Shown: positions 1 to 6,073 of the stretch, piece by piece | Layout: each line of letters opens with the position of its first letter | How positions within the stretch are numbered: the first letter of the stretch is position 1 | From: Coriobacteriales bacterium | GTDB lineage: Bacteria > Actinomycetota > Coriobacteriia > Coriobacteriales > UBA8131 | NCBI GenBank assembly: GCA_031286975.1 | Contig: JAITTM010000065.1 | Location: 1 to 11,124, forward strand | Direction of reading: 5' to 3' | DNA: 11,124 bases | Position numbers and translations under genes: made by a program | Notes under the pieces: generated by a model | What the model was told of the DNA's origin: nothing | Database searches by the model: none | What the model saw: the letters and a program-made list of their open reading frames with translations, nothing else

Positions 1-198
1 GGTGCCTACGCTGACACCGATGCCAGCTACATGCAGGGTGTCCTTGCTACCGACTCAGAAGAAGGCACGCTGCCCGCTTCTGCCATCAACCATGATGACC
101 CGGTAGACACCACGGTCAACTGGTCTTACTACAAGGTCACCTACGATGTCACCGACTCTGATCACAACTATGTTGAAAAGGCCGGCTTGGTATTCGTT
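1..198 (+). repeat. Ig-like module copy 1 (partial), paralogous to 3259-3480
   Basis: The window opens inside an Ig-like module whose DNA closely matches 3259-3480. Both share an identical 20-base stretch encoding SYMQGV and near-identical stretches for KVTYxVTDSDHN. The second copy is 24 bases longer between these anchors. The similarity is visible in DNA as well as protein, which points to recent duplication or gene conversion between the two ends of the repeat array. Confidence 0.8.
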
Positions 199-3100
199 GG
201 TCCTTGGGAGCCAGGGGACTATGTCCTTCGTGCTGACGACTTCTCCAAGTCAATTGGCGACGTTTTGGGCACCGAGGCCGAGGTAATCAGCGAATCTAAC
301 GCCACTGCTATCGATGCGCGTCCGATACTGCCCGACGGCACTCCTAACCCTGCTTTTGGTGATGAGGTTTCCGTCCGCGTCAGTTCTGATGGTGGCTACT
401 ACACCAAGACGCCTGGTACCTTTACCATCAACATCGAAGTCATCGATGATCCTACATATAATAAGGATATCGTTGCTACCGTTGGCGCTGGTTCAGGTCC
501 GGTAATCACCTTTACCGATTACCCGCTCGTAATCAACCAGACCCCGCTTGCCTCACACGTCCTAACAGACGATGAGCTCAAGGCGGCCCTACAGGTCACC
601 GATGCTGAGGATTACTCTGCCTGGGTCTCCGATGCCAGTGGTCGTGCGCAGGATCTCTACAAAAACATGGTGGTAACACCGCTTGACGGCACCAACCCCA
701 CCACCATCGACACCAGGAACATCGGTGTCACCCGAGTCAGATACCAAGCTACCGACTCCACCGGTAACCCCACCACCGCATACCGTGCCGTGGTTGTCAC
801 CGACGGTCGCTACATCATCGAAGACGAGGATGGCGACGGCAAGAACGACATCATCTTAGGTGCCCGTAACTTCGTGGTTCAGCAGTCCGCTGTCCAGCGC
901 AGCGAGTCTGCCATCAAGGGTCTCTCCTATGCTGAGGCCTACACCGCCGATGGTCTGCCTGTTAACGTTGCCTTGGATGGCGGCATCCCGGTGAACTACA
1001 CCACCGGAAGTGCCCCTGCGGGTGACTATAACTTCAGATGGAAAGCTGACGGCTTCACGGTAACCAAGGCGATTGTTGGTAAAGTTGTTGTCGCTGACGT
1101 TATCGATCCCGGTAGTAAGGACAGCCAGTATGCCATCTATGCTTCGCACTTCGTGGTTAACACCATAGAGGCAGCGACCGTAGTTGCCAGTGACAGCTTT
1201 ATCGTCAAGGCACAGGCGCACATCGTCAAGCTGGTAGCCGCAGCTCCGGATAAGGGTATCGAGATAAACGACCGTGGTGGCTTTGCTGCCACCCCGGGCA
1301 ACTATCCGATAACCTTTAACATCACCGGTATTCCGCCTACCAGCCAAAAGGTCATCATCAACGGTGTCGTCACCAACGGACAGGTTCCCGTAATCACCGC
1401 TAAAACACCGCTTAACGTCTGGATTGGTGCTGGCGCTGCTCCGGCAGGCTCGATTACCGCCGCTGCCTATACGGCGCTGTACGATGTGACTGCCATCGAT
1501 CCTGATGGTGGTGGCAAGGGCGATCCTTCCACTATCACTGATGACATCCCGTCAACCATCACATCATCGGTCGTTGCTACCGCCGTTGGCGCACCAGTCG
1601 ATCTCACCACTGTGGGCACCTATCAGGTGAACCTCAGCGTGACCGATGCCGATGGCAACATTGCCACCACAGACCGCCTCGTGATTGTTAACGACGGTCG
1701 CTATGAAGTAGGACTAGGACGCGTGCTCTTTGCCAAGCCCTTTGTCGTGCTCGCCAACAGTGTTGCTGCTACGGATGCAGCCAAGCTGGCTCAGGTGCGT
1801 GCACTGACCGGCACCAAGCTTCTTGCTGGGTCCAATGAGTCTTCAAGCATATTGGCCGGTGATATCCTGCCTGCTGACCAGACGAGCTTCCCCAATCTGG
1901 GTGGCTATACCAATGCCGTTGGTGTCTATCCCATCACCGTCAACGGTGTTGATCATCCTGCTTCTGCTCCGGCTATCTCCCGTATCGTCCAGGCTGAGGT
2001 GATAGATGCCGACGTTGTTGAGTCCGGGCCTCATGATGATGCTTTGGATACGTACTACGTCCTTGGTAACAACATCATGCTCACCCCACTTGAAGCTGAT
2101 GCCATCCAAGCCGATGCTGACCCGCAACAGGCTTTGCTCAATGCCCTTGGAGCTGAAGCTCGCAAGACCAACGCTGACGGCACGTTGAGCACGGTGGCCG
2201 CGGAGATCGACGACGATGACAACTTCTTTGCCCGCGCCACCGGCGTACTGGCAATCGGCAGCTATGCCGTGACGATCAAAGACAGTGGCGACAATGTCAC
2301 CGCTGACCTTATCGTCATCGTGGCCACAGGCAAGTTGCCCAAGCTTGAGCTGACGCCCATACCGCTGGTCATCCCCATCGATACTACCGCTACCGGTAAC
2401 CTCACCGAGGCCCAGTTGATGGCGGGTGTCACTGCTACCGACGAAGAAGACGATCTTGCAGGCATTCCGCTTGCTCCCGCCATCGACGGTACGGTCAACA
2501 TCCCGGCCAACGCGGCATCGGTCACCAAGGTCACCTATACGGTCACCGACACGGCAGGCAACACAGTCACCGCCTCGCGTGCCGTGATTGTTGATGATGG
2601 CAGCTTTGTCTACAACACCAACTACATCCTGCAGGGCAACTCCTTCATCATCAAGAGTGCCAATGTCAACATGAGTGATCGCGCAGGCCAGATCAAGACC
2701 GAATCTGAGGCTGCGGCGTGGAGAGCTGATGGCACAACTCTTGCTCTCAGCCGTATCGCTGTGACTGATGAGGGTGGCTACCAAAACGTCATCGGTGAAT
2801 ACCCTGTCAAACTGGGTCTGCTTGATGACGTGACTCTGGAGCGCTCTCTCACCGCTAAGGTCGTTGGGGATAAGATCGTCGATAATGGCGAGCGTTACTC
2901 CATCCTAGGTGAGAACTTCTTCATCAACGTACCTGACGCCAACAGCACCTTGACTGCGGCCAATCTCGAAGCCCAGTTCATCACGCGTGCCGGTGTGCAG
3001 AGCTACCTCAGGAGCGGTGATCTCTCCTTTGAGCAGGGCACCAAGAAACTCGTCTCCGCTACCAAGCAGGGCACGGGTCAAAGCTTCATCTCCCAGATCG

Positions 3101-4554
3101 GTAGTCTTGCAGAGGGCGATAAGTTCGATGTCACCTTCTGGGTGAATGAGGATCACACCGCCTCCATCACCGTGCTGCTGACCGTCTCCAACCGCACTGC
3201 TCCGGTACTTAACGTCCTGACGCCTAAGTCTATAAAACTAGGTGCCGCCTTCCCAGAAGGTGCCTTTGCTGATACCACGCCCAGCTACATGCAGGGTGTC
3301 TCTGCCAACGACTCAGAGGACGGCACCATAGCGGCATCCGCCATTAAGCATGACAAGGGTGCTCTCATATTGGATCCCACCAAAGAGTTTGATGTCAACG
3401 TGAAGGGCGCCTACAAGGTCACCTACAACGTTACCGACTCCGACCACAACACTGTGGAGCAGGGCGGTGCGGTCTTGGTAGACTTGACAGCCGTTGTTGG
3501 TCCGAATTACACCATTGCCGGTGACACACCTATCCGCTTAAAGGTAAGTGAGGTTGCGGCTGCCAATGCTGATCTCCGAAAGATTGCTAGCATAACGGCT
3601 TGGAAGAACGACGACTTCAGCCCTGCGAACACTACCCTAACTCCTGCACAGCTGACAGCCACAGCAGGTTCTCAGACGATTCGCTTTACCGTACAGGCAG
3701 AACCTGTAACCTTCTTTGATGTCACCTTCCTCATCGATGATGACCGCTTGGCAGTGACCTACTTCGCTAACGGCGCCACCTCAGGCAACCCGCCTGCCGC
3801 TGGTCTGTATTCGGCAGGCACCAGTGTGGTCGTGCCTGACCAGGCTACCTTGCAGCGCACCGGTTACACCTTTGGTGGCTGGTCGTTTACCGGCAACGGT
3901 GGCGCAGCCTATCAGGCTGGACAGCGCTTCACCATCCATGATGACACCATGCTCTATGCGGTTTGGAATCCCATCCCCGTGGTGCAGCCGCCCATCGTAA
4001 TCGTGCAGCCGCCCATCGTAATCACGACGCCGCCGGTCGTAGTACCGGGTGCCCCGGCCGCCACCCCTGCGCCTATTGCTCAGATCACCCAAATACCGAC
4101 ACCTTATGTGGTTCAGGTTCCGCTGGGTACCCCAGACACGGTAATAGATCCTGAACCGATTCCGCAAGGCCCTCCAGGCTCGTGGAGTTTGGTCTCACTG
4201 CTGCTCAGCATATTCATCCTGGCCACCGCAGTCATCCTTGCTCTTCTTAACCTGCGTCGTCGCGATGAAGATGAGTACCTTGAGGATGATCAGCAAACGC
4301 GTCCGGCTTACCTGCGGGCACTCTCGTATGTGACTGCGCTGCTTGCCCTGGTGCCTGGCATCCTGTTCTTTGCCCTCGACAACCTGTCAGGGCCGATGCA
4401 GGCGGTCAACAACAACACGGTTCTGATAGCGATTACCTTCCTGATAATCTGCGTGCTCATCGCGGTTCGCGCCATCCTCAACATAGTGTCGAGGAAAAAC
4501 ACAGGTGGCTCTGACAGCGAGTTCGCAACCACTGAGGGAGGCTATCTCGGCTAG
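1..4554 (+). CDS. Giant modular surface protein, 5' truncated (Ig-like modules, InlB B-repeat, 3-TM anchor)
   Basis: The frame is open from base 1, and the residues before the first ATG (31) match an internal repeat, so the gene begins upstream and the signal peptide is missing. 1517 residues are visible. Five Ig/cadherin-like modules end in related strands (VTYDVTDSDHN, VRYQATDSTGN, VNLSVTDADGN, VTYTVTDTAGN, VTYNVTDSDHN), each followed by about 'VIVxDG'. Between them lie beta-rich modules opening with 'YxIxGxxFxI'. Residues 1250-1323 form an InlB B-repeat (Listeria-Bacteroides repeat) with GYTFGGW and LYAVWNP. Residues 1324-1394 are Pro/Val/Ile-rich, likely crossing the wall. Three hydrophobic helices follow (about 1395-1417, 1441-1461, 1474-1496), with RRRDEDEYLEDD between the first two. 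No LPXTG motif is present. Inference: an anchored cell-surface adhesin or stalk protein; its ligand is unknown. The codons and the long ORF look intact. Confidence 0.9.
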   Translation, partial: GAYADTDASYMQGVLATDSEEGTLPASAINHDDPVDTTVNWSYYKVTYDVTDSDHNYVEKAGLVFVGPWEPGDYVLRADDFSKSIGDVLGTEAEVISESNATAIDARPILPDGTPNPAFGDEVSVRVSSDGGYYTKTPGTFTINIEVIDDPTYNKDIVATVGAGSGPVITFTDYPLVINQTPLASHVLTDDELKAALQVTDAEDYSAWVSDASGRAQDLYKNMVVTPLDGTNPTTIDTRNIGVTRVRYQATDSTGNPTTAYRAVVVTDGRYIIEDEDGDGKNDIILGARNFVVQQSAVQRSESAIKGLSYAEAYTADGLPVNVALDGGIPVNYTTGSAPAGDYNFRWKADGFTVTKAIVGKVVVADVIDPGSKDSQYAIYASHFVVNTIEAATVVASDSFIVKAQAHIVKLVAAAPDKGIEINDRGGFAATPGNYPITFNITGIPPTSQKVIINGVVTNGQVPVITAKTPLNVWIGAGAAPAGSITAAAYTALYDVTAIDPDGGGKGDPSTITDDIPSTITSSVVATAVGAPVDLTTVGTYQVNLSVTDADGNIATTDRLVIVNDGRYEVGLGRVLFAKPFVVLANSVAATDAAKLAQVRALTGTKLLAGSNESSSILAGDILPADQTSFPNLGGYTNAVGVYPITVNGVDHPASAPAISRIVQAEVIDADVVESGPHDDALDTYYVLGNNIMLTPLEADAIQADADPQQALLNALGAEARKTNADGTLSTVAAEIDDDDNFFARATGVLAIGSYAVTIKDSGDNVTADLIVIVATGKLPKLELTPIPLVIPIDTTATGNLTEAQLMAGVTATDEEDDLAGIPLAPAIDGTVNIPANAASVTKVTYTVTDTAGNTVTASRAVIVDDGSFVYNTNYILQGNSFIIKSANVNMSDRAGQIKTESEAAAWRADGTTLALSRIAVTDEGGYQNVIGEYPVKLGLLDDVTLERSLTAKVVGDKIVDNGERYSILGENFFINVPDANSTLTAANLEAQFITRAGVQSYLRSGDLSFEQGTKKLVSATKQGTGQSFISQIGSLAEGDKFDVTFWVNEDHTASITVLLTVSNRTAPVLNVLTPKSIKLGAAFPEGAFADTTPSYMQGVSANDSEDGTIAASAIKHDKGALILDPTKEFDVNVKGAYKVTYNVTDSDHNTVEQGGAVLVDLTAVVGPNYTIAGDTPIRLKVSEVAAANADLRKIASITAWKNDDFSPANTTLTPAQLTATAGSQTIRFTVQAEPVTFFDVTFLIDDDRLAVTYFANGATSGNPPAAGLYSAGTSVVVPDQATLQRTGYTFGGWSFTGNGGAAYQAGQRFTIHDDTMLYAVWNPIPVVQPPIVIVQPPIVITTPPVVVPGAPAATPAPIAQITQIPTPYVVQVPLGTPDTVIDPEPIPQGPPGSWSLVSLLLSIFILATAVILALLNLRRRDEDEYLEDDQQTRPAYLRALSYVTALLALVPGILFFALDNLSGPMQAVNNNTVLIAITFLIICVLIAVRAILNIVSRKNTGGSDSEFATTEGGYLG
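496..3195 (+). repeat. Three diverged composite repeats (Ig-like module plus beta-rich modules)
   Basis: Three long units follow one another: about 496-1383, 1384-2331 and 2332-3195. Each opens with an Ig-like module ('PVIT' or 'KLPKLELTP', an acidic 'TDxED' or 'DPDG' turn, a 'VTDxxGN' strand, then 'VxVxDG'). Two modules follow, with 'YxIxGxxFxI' at the start and 'GxYPIT/GxYAVTI' strands near the end. Similarity is clear at protein level but weak in DNA, so these copies are older than the match between 1-198 and 3259-3480. The boundaries are estimates by eye. Confidence 0.65.
3259..3480 (+). repeat. Ig-like module copy 5, paralogous to 1-198
   Basis: This segment encodes GAFADTTPSYMQGV, NDSEDGT and KVTYNVTDSDHN, matching GAYADTDASYMQGV, TDSEEGT and KVTYDVTDSDHN at the window start. 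It is the last Ig-like module before the B-repeat. Confidence 0.8.
3982..4023 (+). repeat. Perfect 2 x 21-base tandem duplication in the Pro-rich stalk
   Basis: Bases 3982-4002 and 4003-4023 are identical and in frame, each encoding VQPPIVI. Related degenerate units follow (TTPPVVV). Copy-number change here would alter stalk length in steps of seven residues without breaking the frame. Confidence 0.9.
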
Positions 4555-4577
4555 GCACGGATTAAAACCTTGAGAAA

Positions 4578-4614
4578 CAAGGCGCTATCATATAACTTCA
4601 CTGATAGCGCCTTG
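4578..4614 (+). terminator. 13-bp perfect hairpin after the surface protein gene
   Basis: CAAGGCGCTATCA (4578-4590) pairs perfectly with TGATAGCGCCTTG (4602-4614) across an 11-base loop. It lies 24 bases after the TAG stop. No run of T follows (TCCCACCC), so it is not a textbook intrinsic terminator. It may act as a weak or factor-assisted terminator, or as an mRNA-stabilising hairpin. Confidence 0.6.
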
Positions 4615-4665
4615 TCCCACCCTTACGTTCCCTACGGTTAGATTTTGTAAAGACAGGAGCACTCT

Positions 4666-5868
4666 ATGCTGGATCCATTGATAATCATAATCGTGGCTAT
4701 TGCAGTAATAGCAGTTGGTCTGGTATTCAGCATCTTGTTGAGCAAGAATGCCAAACAGCGCAGAGCTGTAATTGCAGCCTTTGCTTCGCTGGTCGTGATG
4801 GGGCTCATCCTATACATTGTGGTGGTCAATTTTCGCAACAATGCTATCTTCCCCGTCCTTGCCGCCCTTTGCTTGATCATTCCAGCAGGGGTTTACCTTG
4901 GCCTGGTGGTACCGTTTCGCAAAAAAGCACCTGCTGCTGAAACCAAGCCGCGCCACGCCAGCACTACGGCAAGGAAGAGCGCTCGTGAGCTACAAGATAC
5001 CGACAGCGATTCTCGCGATAAGCTGATCGTCTCCAGAAAAGAGCGCAGCGCATCACAAGCTGAGTCAGCAAGCGCAGCATCCTCTGCTGTCTTCTCAGAA
5101 AAACCCCAAGCGAGGGCAGCTGCGAGGGCGACTTCTGAAACCTCTGCAAGCCAGACAAGACGGGCGTTCAAACCGAATCTTGATCTGTTAAGGGATTCCT
5201 CTGTTGCAACAGAGCCCAAAGCGGAGCCCAAAGCAGAGCCAAAAGCGGAGCCCGCGGCAGAACCCAAGGCGCAGGTGACCTATGCTGACAATCCCGTCCA
5301 CGCAAAGCGGAAGTTCGAGCGCTATCTGGAGCCAAACAGAGCGTCTGAACCAGAGCCTCAGCCAGACAAGCAGCCGGTCGTGATTCCAGTGCCTGCACCA
5401 GAGCCGCAGCCGAGCTTCCAGCCCGCCGCGCCAGTAGAAGTGCAGCCTGCGCAGAAGCCCGTAGAGCAACCCGTGGAGAAGATCGTCGCTCAACCCGTGG
5501 TGGAGCCTGCCGCAGAACCCGTGGCAGAGCCCGTAGAGCAACCAGCGTGGCTTGCTGAACCAGAGCCCCAACCAGCAGAACAACCGATAGAGCAACCTGT
5601 GGAGGAACCCGTGGAACAACCTGAAGTCAAAACATCCGTAGCAAGGAAAGCAGAGTTTGAGACCTATTACGCCAAAGCCGACTCCTTTGCGCAAAAGGGT
5701 CTGCATTCGGTTGCCGGCAAGCTCTTTGAGCAAAGCGCCGAGTTTGCCGATGAGCCGCAGCTGGAGCAGAAGGCGATTCTTGCTGCCATGAATTCGTATC
5801 TGCGTGCCGGGAAAAAAGACGATGTCAAACGCCTGGCCGCCACCGCCAAAAAGACGGCGGAGCTCTAA
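4666..5868 (+). CDS. Membrane protein with three N-terminal helices, Glu/Pro/Ala linker and C-terminal TPR-like domain
   Basis: I do not recognise a named family. The 400-residue product has hydrophobic helices at about 4-25, 34-54 and 58-83. A long low-complexity stretch (about 84-325) is first Ser/Ala/Arg-rich, then has EPKA units (183-202) and many EQPVE/AEPVAEP units. A compact helical domain follows (about 326-400; FETYYAKADSFAQKGLHSVA, GKLFEQSAEFADEP, AILAAMNSYLRAGKKDDVKRL), whose alternating helices resemble one or two TPR units. The linker is typical of proteins reaching across or along the envelope. The start is supported by AGGAG at 4655-4659, six bases before ATG. It follows the surface protein on the same strand after a 111-base gap, and its own terminator is at 5926-5976. 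A scaffold or adaptor role is only inference. Confidence 0.85.
   Translation: MLDPLIIIIVAIAVIAVGLVFSILLSKNAKQRRAVIAAFASLVVMGLILYIVVVNFRNNAIFPVLAALCLIIPAGVYLGLVVPFRKKAPAAETKPRHASTTARKSARELQDTDSDSRDKLIVSRKERSASQAESASAASSAVFSEKPQARAAARATSETSASQTRRAFKPNLDLLRDSSVATEPKAEPKAEPKAEPAAEPKAQVTYADNPVHAKRKFERYLEPNRASEPEPQPDKQPVVIPVPAPEPQPSFQPAAPVEVQPAQKPVEQPVEKIVAQPVVEPAAEPVAEPVEQPAWLAEPEPQPAEQPIEQPVEEPVEQPEVKTSVARKAEFETYYAKADSFAQKGLHSVAGKLFEQSAEFADEPQLEQKAILAAMNSYLRAGKKDDVKRLAATAKKTAEL
5212..5271 (+). repeat. Five 12-base tandem units encoding EPKA/EPAA
   Basis: The units run GAGCCCAAAGCG, GAGCCCAAAGCA, GAGCCAAAAGCG, GAGCCCGCGGCA, GAACCCAAGGCG. They are in frame and encode EPKA, EPKA, EPKA, EPAA, EPKA in the linker of the membrane protein. 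They look like a slippage-derived coding minisatellite. Confidence 0.9.
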
Positions 5869-5883
5869 GCCCAACGCACTAAA

Positions 5884-5910
5884 GCATCTTCGCCCTCATA
5901 GCCAAGATGC
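5884..5910 (+). other. 7-bp hairpin upstream of the terminator
   Basis: GCATCTT (5884-5890) pairs perfectly with AAGATGC (5904-5910) across a 13-base loop, in the 3' untranslated region of the membrane protein gene. It may be an mRNA 3'-end structure; chance occurrence is also possible. Confidence 0.35.
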
Positions 5911-5925
5911 CGCACTGTCAAGCGT

Positions 5926-5976
5926 GTGCTCTGTTAAGCCACTTACAAGAAGTTTATGGCTTAGCAGAGCACTTTT
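5926..5976 (+). terminator. Strong intrinsic terminator after the linker/TPR-like membrane protein gene
   Basis: GTGCTCTGTTAAGCCA (5926-5941) pairs with TGGCTTAGCAGAGCAC (5957-5972). All 16 positions pair, one as U-G wobble, across a 15-base loop, and TTTT follows. It separates the upstream genes from the VWA lipoprotein gene, so the latter needs its own promoter. Confidence 0.88.
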
Positions 5977-6025
5977 GCTGTTTGCGCGACCCGCATAAGA
6001 TGTTCTTCTAAGATTTTCCGACACT

Positions 6026-6053
6026 TTGCCACTCTCGCTCGTTTTGTTATTAA
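6026..6053 (+). promoter_or_regulatory. Candidate promoter of the VWA lipoprotein gene
   Basis: TTGCCA (6026-6031) matches the -35 consensus at five of six positions. After a 16-base spacer, TATTAA (6048-6053) matches the -10 consensus at four of six. Transcription would start near 6060, leaving a very short leader. A promoter is expected because a terminator ends just upstream. The -10 match is weak. Confidence 0.4.
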
Positions 6054-6065
6054 TACGAGAGAGAG
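6032..6065 (+). promoter_or_regulatory. Dyad covering promoter spacer, -10 and Shine-Dalgarno of the VWA gene
   Basis: CTCTCGCTCGT (6032-6042) is complementary to ACGAGAGAGAG (6055-6065) at 10 of 11 positions, with a 12-base AT-rich loop. The right arm overlaps the Shine-Dalgarno sequence (AGAGAGG, 6060-6066) ahead of ATG 6074. In RNA it would hide the ribosome site; in DNA it could be an operator. Confidence 0.45.
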
Positions 6066-6073
6066 GATGTGCA

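Noticed and set aside
31..33. ATG at 31 as the true start of the surface protein
   Set aside because: The codons before it match the internal paralogous repeat (GAxADTxxSYM), there is no ribosome site and no signal peptide follows.
1843..2784. 313-residue minus-strand open frame inside the surface protein gene
   Set aside because: It is antisense to a continuous, repeat-structured coding region. Its translation is low-complexity with no recognisable domain, and its start has no supporting context.
5212..5271. CRISPR-like array in the repeated linker
   Set aside because: The repeats are contiguous 12-base coding units with no spacers, in frame with a supported gene.
5188..5874. 228-residue minus-strand open frame over the linker of the membrane protein
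   Set aside because: The Leu/Arg/Gly-rich translation is the reverse complement of the Glu/Pro/Ala codon repeats; it is an artefact of composition.
6026..6073. Upstream TTG start adding 16 residues to the VWA lipoprotein
   Set aside because: It would place extra charged residues before the signal peptide and has no ribosome site. The TTG falls in the candidate -35 box, while ATG 6074 has a well-spaced AGAGAGG.
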